Part shown: positions 41,885 through 51,386 of the stretch, in pieces
Position numbering within the stretch: the first letter of the stretch is position 1
Layout of the letters: each line of letters begins with the position of its first letter
Assembly: GCF_023954335.1 (NCBI RefSeq)
Contig: NZ_JAMLIE010000001.1
Coordinates: forward strand, 2,108,001-2,172,000
Length of the DNA stretch: 64,000 nucleotides
Direction of reading: 5' to 3'
DNA from: Aquamicrobium sp.
GTDB taxonomy: Bacteria; Pseudomonadota; Alphaproteobacteria; Rhizobiales; Rhizobiaceae
Program-made: the position numbers and the translations under genes
Notes under the pieces: model-generated
Told to the model about the DNA's origin: nothing
Databases searched by the model: none
Seen by the model: the letters and a program-made list of their open reading frames with translations, nothing else

Positions 41885-44800
41885 TCAGAAGCGGTAGTTC
41901 AGTCCGATCTTGAGGGTGTGCATATCCAGCGCGTTCGACGCCCTGCGGCCGTTGGCGGGGCTGCCCTGGTTGAGAACCTCTTCATAGATCGGCGCTTCAT
42001 ACGGCAGGCACAGGAAGGGAAACATGTCGCAAAGCTCGCCGTAATCCGGCGTTGTCCACTCCGTGCCCACCTGTTCGAGTGTGACGTAGTCTCCCTTGGT
42101 GTTCGTCCGGGCCTTCTCGAACTTGAAATCCTTCTTTCCGAAGCGGCTGTAGGTGTAGTCTGCCTTGATCGACCAGCGATCGTTGATGGCATACTCCGCG
42201 CCGCCGCCGAGCGTGAAGCCGGTGCGTGTCGCAGACGTGCTCTCGACGAGATACAGATCCGTGCTCGTGCTGTATTGCCAGCCGCTATCGGTATACTGGT
42301 CCCGCCATTGCCTCTCCTTGGCGAAGGCGACACCGCCGGTCCCGTAAACCAGCCAACGATTATCGAATGCGTAGCCGATGCGTCCGCGCAGCGAAGCCGT
42401 CCAGTCGATCTCGTGATGGGTCTTCGCCTGAAGGCCCGAGCCGACAGTACCATCGGGCGTCAGCCATGTCGTGGACGTATCCTGTTCGCCGTTCAGATCG
42501 GTCTTGCTCCAGTCGCCCTCGACGCCGAAGACGAAACCGTTGCCGAACTGCCAGTTGTAGCCGGCCTGAACGCCTGCCAGCAGGCTGCTGCCGAGCCCGA
42601 GATCGGCGGACTCGTCGGCCGCAAGATCAGCCGCCGTGCCGTCGAGCGATGTGGTGCTGCCCCATGTGCGGGCGAAGCCGGTTCCGAAGTGGAAGCCGGC
42701 ATAGGCGCCCGTCCAGTCCACCTTGCCGGCGCCCTCCGGATCGCGGATGAACGGCGACGAGAAATGCGGTATCGCCCGGTCACCGCCGAAAGTGCCGGTC
42801 AGGCTGGCATGGAAGGTGCGGCCCGGACCCGGTTGCCGCGCTAGGCTCAGCGGGTCGACATAATACTGGTCCGTCAGGTTTTCGACGCGGAAGGCGGCGG
42901 TGAAATTGTCGTTGATTTTGTATTCGGCGAACACGTCGACCAGCGTGTAGGGCTTCCACGAAACCAGCGAAATGAACTGCAACTGCCCCTGGGCGGTCGC
43001 CTGGCCATGGCCGGCTGCGCGGGGGCCGACATGCAGGACCCTGCCTCCAACCGTGAAGCGGTCGTCGAACATCTTCCGGGACACCATCAGGTCGACCGAA
43101 TATTCCGGCGGAACCTGATTGGTCGCATAATCGCTGTAGAGCGAGGCATTGGTGCAGGTGCCGGCCGTGGGACAGAACTCGACGCCGAGATAGTAGTTGG
43201 CGTTCAGTTCCGCTGTGAAACCGCCGTTCGCGTAGCGGCCCGACAGTTCAAGTCCGGAGAATTTTGCACGGTCGATGTTGTGCACGTACAGCCCGTAATA
43301 CTGGCTGCTGCCGGACCCGATCGCCCCCCATTCCCGCGAAATGTAATCCTTCACGTCCCAGTTGAAATAGCCGAGCTTCAACATGCCGCTATCGTTGTCG
43401 GCAAGCAGGCCGTCCCTGACGAGATTGGCTCCGATCTCCCAGCTGCTGTTCCGTTCCGGGCCGAGATCGGGGTTGGGCGAAACGAAGATGCCGCCCGCTT
43501 CGACGATGCTGGGCAGGCGGAGCGCGTTTGAATAGTTGGCGTAGAGCTGGACGCCGTCGAGCGGCTCGAGCGTCACGCCGACGGAAGGGCTGAATCCGCC
43601 GCTGTCGCGTTCGTGCAGCGAGTCAGGCGTATCGTTCGAATAATCCGAGCGATCTTCCGACCAGTAGTGCGAATAGCGCAGGCCAGCATTGAGCGTCAGC
43701 CAGTCGAAGGGCTTGTAGGCGGCGCGGGCGAAGCCGCCGGCCTCCTGTCTTGCCGCGTCCCGGAAGGTCGAGTTTCCCACTTCGCCCACCATGGAATGCC
43801 TTGTCGGCGAGGTGTCCTCGGTCACGTAGGAAAGGCCGTAGGTGAGGTCGAGCGAGCCGAAATCCGCGAGATCGAACCGGGACGTATTTGCGACATCGCC
43901 GCCCCACAGGAGGGAGTCCGAGCCGCCCCGGAAATCGGCGGCCAATCCCCATTGTTCAGGCTTGTAGTTTCCCCAGGAACGCGGCGCATATCGTTGCCGC
44001 AGATGCGACAGCCAGCCATTGGCCGTGAGGTCGATCAGATCGTTGTCGGACGGCTGCCAGCGATAGCGCAGCGTGCCGGTGTCGAGTTCCACCCCCGTCG
44101 TCAGCGGCTGCTGGACCGGCTGGCGACCGCGGGCGCTCGTCAGCCGCGAGGCGAGGAGGTCACCGGCTTCGCTGCGAAAGCCGGTATAGCCGATCTGGAG
44201 GCTGTGATCGTCGTCAAGGCGCAGGGTCGCCTTGGCCAGCCAGGATTGCGTCTGAAGCTGCGTGTTCAGCACCTCCTCGCCCGGCCGGTAGTTGGCTATG
44301 CCGGTATTTTCGATGTATTCGGGCCAGTACTGGCAGTTGGCGGCCGTGCAGATCGTTTGCGGCCCCAGATTGACCGGATTCGCATGGGGACCATGCTTGC
44401 CGGCATGATAGTTCCCCTGCTTGCGATAGGCATAGCCGGCGAAAAGGTCGTAACTCTCCTCCTTCACCGCGGCCACGATGCTGCCCGAGCCGCTGGTGGG
44501 GGTGAGGTCGCCCGGCCTGTCCATGCCCTGGGCGGAAGGAACGGCGATCTGCTCATGGTAAGGAGCGAGCGGCCAGGCATAGCCGCCGACCGCGCCGGCC
44601 GTGGGCGAGGACGTGTTCGTGCCGAAGCCGCCCTTCACGCGCAGTCCCCACGTGTCGCCCGGCTTGACGATGTCGTCGGCCCCGAGCGTGAGCATGGCGA
44701 CCGTGCCGGCGATGCCGCGTGAGGCGACATCCGCCCCTCTGGTGATATCCACGCCGGCCATCAGGTCGGGATCGAGGAAGGTGCGGTTGGAGATGCCCTG

Positions 44801-45475
44801 ATAGCCCTGATAGATCTGCAGCGAATTCTCCGCGCCGTCCACGGTGACGGCGACACGGCCCATACCCTGCAGGCCGCGAATGTTGACGTCCACCGAGCCC
44901 GCGCCGTTGCGCGCCTCGCCCGACATAACACCCGGCGTGCCCCGGAAGATGTCGGCGGGGCTGGAGCCGCGAAACCGCTCGATGCGCTCGGCCGGAATGT
45001 GGCTGGCGGCGGCGGCCGTCTCGAAAGGCGTGTAGACCGTCGATTCCCCGCCGCCGCCCGTCACATCGATCGTGTCGAGCACCACCGAACCGTCCGCCGC
45101 GAGCACCCCGTCATGCGCCCCAGCGACGCGATCCTGCAAAACGATCGAGCGCGGTCCGGTCACGCGATATCTTATGGTCGTTCCAGCAAGCAGGCGCGCC
45201 ACGGCCTGTTCCGGCGTCATGCTGCCGCTGACCGGCGCGCTGGTTCCGGAAAGGTCGAAAGCGTAGGCGATCCGCCAGCCGGAGACCGCCCCGACATCGG
45301 CCAGGGCGGACGCCAGCGATTTCGCCGGTATGTCGAAGCGATAGGTCTGCTGGCCGGATGCTGCCTGCGCATAGGCCCGTTCCTGCGAGGCAGGCACGGC
45401 GGCCAGCGCCGCCGTGCCGCACAGCAGGGCGGCGGCTATGCTTCTTGTCCGATTCTTGTGGTTCAACCCCGGCAT
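41885..45475 (-). CDS. STN-TonB-dependent receptor fused to an Omp25-like beta-barrel
   Basis: A 1196-residue outer-membrane protein. After a signal peptide (about 1-36) comes an STN secretin/TonB domain (TYRFDIPAKSLASALADVGA, MTPEQAVARLLAGTTIRYRV; about 42-118), as used by FecA-type receptors to signal to FecR. The plug (about 135-260) has DVNIRGLQGMGRVAVTVDG and SNRTFLDPDLMAGVDITRGA, close to haem/haemophore receptors. The 22-strand barrel runs to about 910 (NYSNALRLPS...NPDLGPERNSSWEIG). A second, complete-looking barrel follows (about 930-1196): DWTGAYAGFHFGTGFARTWG, LLAGVQAGYNWQFGNGFVFG VEGD, RGRIGYAFDNRWLVYGTGG and the terminal KIGLNYRF, like Omp25/Omp31. FecR and FecI genes lie just upstream. 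The ligand is probably haem or a haemophore; this is inference. Confidence 0.85.
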   Translation of the reverse strand: MPGLNHKNRTRSIAAALLCGTAALAAVPASQERAYAQAASGQQTYRFDIPAKSLASALADVGAVSGWRIAYAFDLSGTSAPVSGSMTPEQAVARLLAGTTIRYRVTGPRSIVLQDRVAGAHDGVLAADGSVVLDTIDVTGGGGESTVYTPFETAAAASHIPAERIERFRGSSPADIFRGTPGVMSGEARNGAGSVDVNIRGLQGMGRVAVTVDGAENSLQIYQGYQGISNRTFLDPDLMAGVDITRGADVASRGIAGTVAMLTLGADDIVKPGDTWGLRVKGGFGTNTSSPTAGAVGGYAWPLAPYHEQIAVPSAQGMDRPGDLTPTSGSGSIVAAVKEESYDLFAGYAYRKQGNYHAGKHGPHANPVNLGPQTICTAANCQYWPEYIENTGIANYRPGEEVLNTQLQTQSWLAKATLRLDDDHSLQIGYTGFRSEAGDLLASRLTSARGRQPVQQPLTTGVELDTGTLRYRWQPSDNDLIDLTANGWLSHLRQRYAPRSWGNYKPEQWGLAADFRGGSDSLLWGGDVANTSRFDLADFGSLDLTYGLSYVTEDTSPTRHSMVGEVGNSTFRDAARQEAGGFARAAYKPFDWLTLNAGLRYSHYWSEDRSDYSNDTPDSLHERDSGGFSPSVGVTLEPLDGVQLYANYSNALRLPSIVEAGGIFVSPNPDLGPERNSSWEIGANLVRDGLLADNDSGMLKLGYFNWDVKDYISREWGAIGSGSSQYYGLYVHNIDRAKFSGLELSGRYANGGFTAELNANYYLGVEFCPTAGTCTNASLYSDYATNQVPPEYSVDLMVSRKMFDDRFTVGGRVLHVGPRAAGHGQATAQGQLQFISLVSWKPYTLVDVFAEYKINDNFTAAFRVENLTDQYYVDPLSLARQPGPGRTFHASLTGTFGGDRAIPHFSSPFIRDPEGAGKVDWTGAYAGFHFGTGFARTWGSTTSLDGTAADLAADESADLGLGSSLLAGVQAGYNWQFGNGFVFGVEGDWSKTDLNGEQDTSTTWLTPDGTVGSGLQAKTHHEIDWTASLRGRIGYAFDNRWLVYGTGGVAFAKERQWRDQYTDSGWQYSTSTDLYLVESTSATRTGFTLGGGAEYAINDRWSIKADYTYSRFGKKDFKFEKARTNTKGDYVTLEQVGTEWTTPDYGELCDMFPFLCLPYEAPIYEEVLNQGSPANGRRASNALDMHTLKIGLNYRF

Positions 45476-45586
45476 GACGACTCCCCAGACGAGAGGGGAC
45501 GTCCGTTCATCCCCTACCTCTAAAACGAACGGCCGGGGCGAAACCTCATCGGCGGGGGCAAGGAAACCTGAGAAAAATGCACCACT

Positions 45587-46543
45587 TCAAAAAAGGACCG
45601 TCACGAGGGGCACGGCGCGGATAAGAGTCGCGTTCATCGCCGCCGCGATCGTATCGAGCGAGCCGTCTATGTCGTCGAGCGGGAACGTGCCGGAAATCCG
45701 CCTGCCGGAAACCTCGCCTCTCACCAGAAGCCGTTTCGAGGTGTGCCGGCCAAGCGCGGCGACGACGTCGGAGACCGGCACCTGGCGAACGACCAGCCGC
45801 CCCGACATCCAGGCAAGGGAGGCGTCGAGATCGGCGGCTTCGACACCGCCTCCCGTTCCCGACGTGACGGTCATCTGCTGTCCCGGCGTCAGATGGTTGG
45901 GTGCCGTATCGTGCGCGCCCTTCACGGCAACCTCACCCTCCTCGACCACCACCACGGTCCGGTCGTCCGCGCGGTCGACATTGAACCGCGTCCCGACGAC
46001 GCGCACGAGGTCGCCGTCTATGTCGATGGTGAAGGCGGGCGCGCTCCCCGGTATAACCTCGAAGAACGCTTCGCCACGCAACAGGCGCACATGCCGGCGC
46101 GCCGTGTCGAACTCGTAGGCAAGCGCCGTATCGGCTCCCATCCTTGCCACCGAACCGTCGGGAAGGGTCACCGGCATCATGTAAGCGTGCCCCGACACCA
46201 CGTCGGCCTGCAAGTCCTCGAGAAAATTGAGATTGGCGAGCCATACGGCGAAAACCGCGACAGATCCGGCGCTGGCAGCCGCCAGCCATCCCTTCGGCGA
46301 CGCGAGTTGCCGGGCCAGCGCGCCGCGCGGCGGCGACGATGCCGCCACCCGTTCCGCCGGTTCCTCGAGGCGAGCCCACAACACCCGCATCTCGTCCCAG
46401 GCCAACCGATTGGCCGGATCGGCGTTCAGCCAGTCCTCCAGCTCGCGCTGCTCGTCGGGCGCGAGGGAACCGCCCGTCCGCTTCGCCAGCCACAGCGCCG
46501 CGATCTCCCTTTGCTCCTCGGTTGGTTTATGGCTTGGCGGCAT
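45587..46543 (-). CDS. FecR-type anti-sigma factor / sensor
   Basis: A 318-residue FecR protein. The cytosolic DUF4880 part (TEEQREIAALWLAKRTGGSL, ELEDWLNADPANRLAWDEM) is followed by a membrane helix (WLAAASAGSVAVFAVWL, about 105-122). The periplasmic FecR domain has LPDGSVARMGADTALAYEF, RLLRGEAFFEVIPGSAPAFT and TRFNVDRADDRTVVVVEEGE VAV. The C-terminal secretin-like region (ISGTFPLDDIDGSLDTIAAA) docks with receptor STN domains. The start at 46543 has AGGGGGATGG upstream; an ATG at 46567 is a weaker choice. It lies between the sigma factor and the receptor and relays occupancy of the receptor to FecI. Confidence 0.87.
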   Translation of the reverse strand: MPPSHKPTEEQREIAALWLAKRTGGSLAPDEQRELEDWLNADPANRLAWDEMRVLWARLEEPAERVAASSPPRGALARQLASPKGWLAAASAGSVAVFAVWLANLNFLEDLQADVVSGHAYMMPVTLPDGSVARMGADTALAYEFDTARRHVRLLRGEAFFEVIPGSAPAFTIDIDGDLVRVVGTRFNVDRADDRTVVVVEEGEVAVKGAHDTAPNHLTPGQQMTVTSGTGGGVEAADLDASLAWMSGRLVVRQVPVSDVVAALGRHTSKRLLVRGEVSGRRISGTFPLDDIDGSLDTIAAAMNATLIRAVPLVTVLF

Positions 46544-46670
46544 CCATCCCCCTGGCTCACCTTGCATATCGTGCCTGCGGCCTCTCGGCTGGCCCCAGGT
46601 CGTAAGCGCGGCCTTTTGATCTGATAACGTCCGAGGAGACGAACTCCTCACTCCCGATCGAATATCGGGG

Positions 46671-47180
46671 TCAATCCGATCGCGCGGACAGGCCTTTCCG
46701 GCAATGGCGCAAGGCGCGGGCGACATGCTTTTCGACGGCGCTTACGGAAATACCATATCGCCGGGCGATTTCAGCGTTGGAAACGCCATGCACCCGGCGC
46801 AGCAGGAAGATGTCGCGTGTGGTACGTCCCAACTCCATGAGCCTCTGGTCGAGCTCCATGAGGGCCTGCCGGCCCTCGACGATGGAATCGGGCATGAGAA
46901 CGTCGGGAGCGATCTGTTCCGGCACGACCCTTTCAAGGATTTCCCGACGCCGCTTCTGCATCCGCACATGGTCGATCGTCGCGTTCCGGGCCGAGGCATA
47001 GAGGATCTTGACGCTGTCCTCGGGGGCGCTTGCCTGCTCGCAGGTCAGCACTCTCGAAAAGACATCCTGCACGATATCGGACGCCGCCTCGCGATCGCCG
47101 GTGGAGCGCGTGACCAGGGATTCCAGCTTCCCCCGGTGCTCCGCAAAAAGGCCAGCCAGCCGCCGACTCCAGTTGCTCAT
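46671..47180 (-). CDS. FecI-type ECF sigma factor
   Basis: A 169-residue ECF sigma factor. Region 2 is AASDIVQDVFSRVLTCEQAS with ILYASARNATIDHVRMQKRR, and region 4 is LGRTTRDIFLLRRVHGVSNA with EIARRYGISVSAVEKHVARA LRHCRKGL. Its size and sequence fit the iron-starvation FecI subgroup. Together with FecR and the STN-bearing receptor it forms a complete cell-surface signalling cassette, in the order sigma, anti-sigma, receptor. Transcription of the sigma gene itself is likely iron-regulated (rirA is in the same window). Confidence 0.88.
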   Translation of the reverse strand: MSNWSRRLAGLFAEHRGKLESLVTRSTGDREAASDIVQDVFSRVLTCEQASAPEDSVKILYASARNATIDHVRMQKRRREILERVVPEQIAPDVLMPDSIVEGRQALMELDQRLMELGRTTRDIFLLRRVHGVSNAEIARRYGISVSAVEKHVARALRHCRKGLSARSD

Positions 47181-47563
47181 CTCATGTCACCCGCTCACCT
47201 TGCCGGTCGCAAACCCGGCGACGACTCATGCCGAGGGTTCCCGGCAATGGCCCTCGACGTAAATTCTTGACTATTAAAGGAAGGTTTTTCTGGCAAGCCA
47301 AAAACGGCGCAGTTCGCTGGAAACGGAATCCTGGAGCATGCGGGAGCAGGCGGTCGCGGCCGTGGTCGAAGCGCCGCAACGCTGCAACCGGCGAGACGCA
47401 TGAGTGTCCATGCCGCGGAAGCAGACCTTGTTTGATCGCGCGAAAGCGATGTTTGACCAGGCCAAAGTCGGAGGATGGAACCGCCCGACATCCGCCGTTA
47501 GACGCTGACATGGCTGGCGGCCGCATCCTGCTCCAGCCCGCAAATTGTTGGCTGGAGCTTTCC
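47181..47563. other. Divergent intergenic region between fecI-like and TonB-receptor genes
   Basis: This 383-bp region must hold promoters for both directions. The motif TTGACTATT at 47267-47275 recurs at 49734-49742 after the receptor gene and could be half of an iron-responsive site. No protein-coding pattern is seen. A ribosome site (CTGGAG) precedes the receptor start at 47564. Confidence 0.4.
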
Positions 47564-49696
47564 ATGAAGACCTCGCAGGCACTCGCCGCCTCCCTGACCC
47601 TTTCCGTTGCCTTTGCCGGTATGGCTGGTCCCGCGCGGGCACAGGACACTGAAACGAGCGGCGACGTCACCGTCCTCGACGCGATCGTGATCACGGGCCT
47701 GAAAGGCACGGATCGGGTCAAGGAATTGCCGACCAGCGTTTCGGTCATTCCCGGCGACGGCAAGATTGCCGACGCGATAGATCCCGGCGCGGCGATCACG
47801 CGCGCGACGCCGAACGTCTACTTCGGCGGCTTCGCGCAGCCGGGCGTGGACTTCGTGAACATGCGCGGCATCGGGCCGCTCGGCCAGCCGTCCAACTCGC
47901 TCGACAACAGCGTGGGCTTTTCCACGAACGGCGCGGCGACGAGCGCGTTCGGCTTTCCGCCGTCGCTGCTCGACATCGAACGCATCGAGGTGATCCGCGG
48001 GCCGCAGGGCACGCTGTTCGGCCGCAACGCGCTCGGCGGTGTCGTCAATGTCGTCACGCGCCCGGCAGACGGCGAGCGCGAACTGAGGATCAGAGGCGAG
48101 GTCGGCAATGAAGGGCACCACCTTGCCGAGTTCATCGCCGGCGGATGGCTGCGGGAAAACGTCCTCGCCGGCCGCTTCGCCGCACGGCTGAACGGCGTTT
48201 CGGGCACCATTCCCAACATCGTCGTCGACGGTGAAGAGGGCGAGACGCGGCTGGCGGCCGCGCGCGGCACGTTGAGCTACACGCCCACCGACGACCTCCG
48301 GGTGAACCTGATCCTGGGCTTCGACGCCGAACAGCGCCACAGCAACTACAACATGCTGCTGGAAGCGCCAGGCTTCCCGGCCAGCGGCGCCGATATCATT
48401 CCCGACAACCGTCGCAAGCGCGGAGAGGCCACGCTGGAAATCCAGCGCGATTTCGAGGCTGTCCGGTTCACGTCGCTGACCAATTTCCAGCGCATCCGGC
48501 TGGACGGCGAGGTCGATACCGCCGACGACCTCATATTCCAGAACGTGTACGGGTTCATACCGCCGCACGGAGCCGATATTTCGCTGTCGCACGACACCGA
48601 CACGATCTTCAGCCAGGAGTTCCGGCTTTCCTCTCCCGAGGAGGCCTCGACCAGGTGGGTCGCCGGCATCAACTATTTCCACTCGTCGTACAGTTCGGAT
48701 CGCAATCAGGTCTCGTCCTACAGCCCGTACTCGGCGGGCCTTTTCGACACCCGCATCCGCTCGCATACGGTGGCTGCCTTCGGTGACGTCACCGTCCCGG
48801 TGACGCAGGCCCTCAAGGTGAGCGGCGGCCTGCGGGTCGCCCACGACAGGCAGTCCCTCGACAGCGACTATACCGGCATCGGGTTCCCGGGCACCGTCGC
48901 CGGCTATTCGCAGGAAGCGGACATATCCGACACCTATCTGACGGGCCGTCTGGCCGTGAGCTATGACTGGACGCCGGACGTGATGTCCTATGCCTCGATA
49001 TCGCGGGGCTACGCGTCGGGCGGCTTCGAGCGGTATACGCTCAACAATGCGGTCGGGCGCGATTCGCTGCCGTTCCGTCCCTCGACCGGCTGGACCTATG
49101 AAGCGGGCGCAAAGGCGGAGCTGCTCGACAACCGGCTCTCCATCAGCGCCAGCGTCTTCTTCAACGACGTCACGGACGGCCAGCTCGTCGGCTACGACAT
49201 CACCAGCTTTCCGGTCACCTTCCAGTTCGTCAATCAGGACTACCAGACCTACGGTTTTGAGATCGAGGCCCGCGCGGAGATTCTGCCGAACCTGCATGTC
49301 GGCGCCGGCATCGGCCTGACGCGTTCGCGTCTGGGCGACGTGACAGAAACCGCCGCCTTCGGGGCGAGCACCGGGAACCGCGTGCCCAACAGTCCCGATT
49401 TCACGGCAAGCCTCGACGTAAGCTACCGCTTCATGGAGAATTTCTACGCCACCGCGCAGTACCAGTATGTCGGGACGCGGGCGATGGAGATCGCCAATAC
49501 CGGCACGCTCCCGGCCTATCACATGGTCAATGCCAAGGTCGGCTGGGAGAACGGCGACTGGGAGGTCTATGGCTTCGTCAACAACCTGCTGGACGAGCGC
49601 CCGCTCAATTTCGGCGCGACATACAGCCCGACTGCGCACTCGGTTGCCGTGGGACCCGGCCGCACCTTCGGCTTCGGCCTGTCGCGCAGCTTCTGA
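47564..49696 (+). CDS. TonB-dependent outer-membrane receptor (siderophore type)
   Basis: A 710-residue receptor with a signal peptide (residues 1-26, cleavage near ARAQD), a TonB-box-like VLDAIVITG, and a plug domain containing VDFVNMRGIGPLGQPSNSLD and IEVIRGPQGTLFGRNALGGV VNVVTRP. A 22-strand barrel ends in RTFGFGLSRSF with C-terminal Phe. It has no STN domain, so it does not signal to FecR itself. It is divergent from fecI and followed by a truncated AraC gene of a type that often regulates siderophore receptors. The ligand is not identifiable by eye. Confidence 0.88.
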   Translation: MKTSQALAASLTLSVAFAGMAGPARAQDTETSGDVTVLDAIVITGLKGTDRVKELPTSVSVIPGDGKIADAIDPGAAITRATPNVYFGGFAQPGVDFVNMRGIGPLGQPSNSLDNSVGFSTNGAATSAFGFPPSLLDIERIEVIRGPQGTLFGRNALGGVVNVVTRPADGERELRIRGEVGNEGHHLAEFIAGGWLRENVLAGRFAARLNGVSGTIPNIVVDGEEGETRLAAARGTLSYTPTDDLRVNLILGFDAEQRHSNYNMLLEAPGFPASGADIIPDNRRKRGEATLEIQRDFEAVRFTSLTNFQRIRLDGEVDTADDLIFQNVYGFIPPHGADISLSHDTDTIFSQEFRLSSPEEASTRWVAGINYFHSSYSSDRNQVSSYSPYSAGLFDTRIRSHTVAAFGDVTVPVTQALKVSGGLRVAHDRQSLDSDYTGIGFPGTVAGYSQEADISDTYLTGRLAVSYDWTPDVMSYASISRGYASGGFERYTLNNAVGRDSLPFRPSTGWTYEAGAKAELLDNRLSISASVFFNDVTDGQLVGYDITSFPVTFQFVNQDYQTYGFEIEARAEILPNLHVGAGIGLTRSRLGDVTETAAFGASTGNRVPNSPDFTASLDVSYRFMENFYATAQYQYVGTRAMEIANTGTLPAYHMVNAKVGWENGDWEVYGFVNNLLDERPLNFGATYSPTAHSVAVGPGRTFGFGLSRSF

Positions 49697-49816
49697 GGGG
49701 GCGATCCGCGACGCCTCCCGGCGACGTTAAAAGTTGACTATTCCACTCCTGATTTGATAGCGATGGTCGTCAAGCCTCGTTGAGGGGGCACCGATTCACC
49801 GCTCTCCGGTCATCAT

Positions 49817-50686
49817 TTGCTTCGGGTTGTCGAACCGTCAGATCATGTCGCTGCCCCTCTGAGGTTCAGCCAGCGCCATATTCAGGCTCTGGCCACGGCC
49901 ACGGGCCAGTCCGTCAAGGTGGGGCTGCCGCGTCATATCCACACCGAAACGGAGCTGTCGCAGGGGCGCATCCTCGTCCACTCGCCGCAGCCGGGTTTCT
50001 ATTTCGGCGCCTACGACCTCAAATACCTTCAGGACAACCGGCTTTCCGTCAACGAAACGCCGTCGCTGTTTTGCGGGCTCATGCTGTCGGGCGCGCCGTC
50101 CAGGCTCGAGATCGCCGGTCATGGCGCCGTCGAGATACGGCCCGGCGTGCCGCTGATCGTCAACTTCGCGGAGAACACCGTCTGCGAGGGTTTCTGCAAG
50201 GCGGGAACGCATTGCTGCGGCATCGGCATAAGGCTGATGCGCGACTTCTTCGACAGCGACTTCTCGCCGACCGCGGCCGCGGCGCTGCAATCGCTGCGAG
50301 CCTTCATGGACGGCAAGACGGCGGTGCGGATGATCGGCGGCTCGACCCGTCTCAACTCCATCGCCGACCAGATGCTGAGCGGGCCGCACGAGCAGACGCT
50401 GCAGGCGCTCTATCTGGAGGGCCTGGCACTGGCATTCCTGGCCGAGCTGTCGCGTCTCGAGGCGGCGGAGGCACTCACCGCCAGCACGGAGCTGAAGCCG
50501 CACGAATATCGCCGCGTGCGCCGCGTCGCCGACTTCCTCGATGCCAACCTCGAACGATCGGTCAGTCTCGCGTCGCTCGCTCGCCTTCGACGGCTGAGGT
50601 CGTCGCGGGCCGTCCCTATCCCGGCTTGTAGCTATGCCTTGCGTAGAAGCGGTCGAGTTCCCGTTGCTCGGGCACCTGACCGGTGA
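49817..50686 (+). pseudogene. AraC-family regulator truncated in its DNA-binding domain
   Basis: The N-terminal part (FSQRHIQALATATGQSVKVG, SPQPGFYFGAYDLKYLQDNR, SLFCGLMLSGAPSRLEIAGH) is like PchR-type siderophore regulators. Helix one of the HTH begins as usual (HEYRRVRRVADFLDANLERS, VSLASLAR), but after about 50585 the sequence turns into unrelated Arg/Ser-rich residues. It then runs into the 3' end of the convergent tetR gene. Both recognition helices are missing, so it should not bind DNA. Only a TTG (49817) is available as start; the true start is uncertain. Confidence 0.75.
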
Positions 50687-51245
50687 AGATCGCGATGTAG
50701 TCCGGTATCCGCTTCATGCGCACGGCCAGCTCCTCCCGCGACTGCATGGTGATGTAGCCGATCTGGACGAGATAGGTGGTGCGGGCGCGCACGTCCGCCG
50801 TGTCCTGCGCATGGCCGAAGCGCATGAACATGCGGGTCAAGGCCTCGATCCGCGCCTCATCGGCCTGCCGCACCTGCGCGAGGATGTCGGGCGACTGCAA
50901 GGCCCAGCTGCGGACCGCGAACTCGAACCGTGAATCGAACAGCGCGTCGTCGAGCCAGCAGTCGAAGACGTTGAGCATCGCCTCGGCCAGCGACTCCGCA
51001 TAGGCCTCCGATTGCCTGACGATGCCGCCGGTGTTCTTGTCGCGCCACCGGCCGACGAGAGCGCCGAGCAGCGCCTCGCGGTCCTGGAAGAACCAGTAGA
51101 AGCTGGTCCGCGAGATTTTGAGCCGTTTGGCGAGCGGCAGTATCTTCACCGCGTCGACGCCGGCCTCCAGCAGCGCCTCGTAGGCGGCCTGAAGCCAGAC
51201 CTCCGGGGAACCGCGCCAGCCGCTGTCGCTCGATGCCTGATCCAT
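50616..51245 (-). CDS. TetR-family regulator divergent from the flavin demethylase gene
   Basis: A 209-residue TetR protein: WLQAAYEALLEAGVDAVKIL, PLAKRLKISRTSFYWFFQDR, EALLGALVGRW in the HTH and a typical all-helical C-terminal half (FEFAVRSWALQSPDILAQVR). It is divergent from the gene at 51387, with a 141-bp gap containing a dyad ATGAC-N7-GTCAT. Regulators of this type often control StcD/DgcA-like or other amine demethylase genes in rhizobia. The effector is unknown. Confidence 0.85.
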   Translation of the reverse strand: MDQASSDSGWRGSPEVWLQAAYEALLEAGVDAVKILPLAKRLKISRTSFYWFFQDREALLGALVGRWRDKNTGGIVRQSEAYAESLAEAMLNVFDCWLDDALFDSRFEFAVRSWALQSPDILAQVRQADEARIEALTRMFMRFGHAQDTADVRARTTYLVQIGYITMQSREELAVRMKRIPDYIAIFTGQVPEQRELDRFYARHSYKPG

Positions 51246-51301
51246 GAACGAGTGCTAGCAAGCGGGGCGGTCCAGGGCAACCGGAATGTGCATTCATGTC
51301 T

Positions 51302-51318
51302 ATGACAGTGACGGTCAT
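51302..51318. promoter_or_regulatory. Candidate TetR operator
   Basis: ATGAC-AGTGACG-GTCAT is an inverted repeat with a 7-bp centre, 57 bp before the tetR start and 69 bp before the flavoenzyme start. A TTGACA (51329-51334) that could be a -35 element of the rightward promoter lies just beside it. Confidence 0.45.
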
Positions 51319-51386
51319 GTATCGAGAATTGACACATATGAACATTTTGCCCTAGCGTGACGGCGAGCGCCAAACGGAGTCCGGCA

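Noticed and set aside
47498..49639. A 713-codon minus-strand frame antisense to the second TonB receptor
   Set aside because: No motif, no ribosome site, and the opposite strand holds a complete receptor with signal peptide and terminal Phe.
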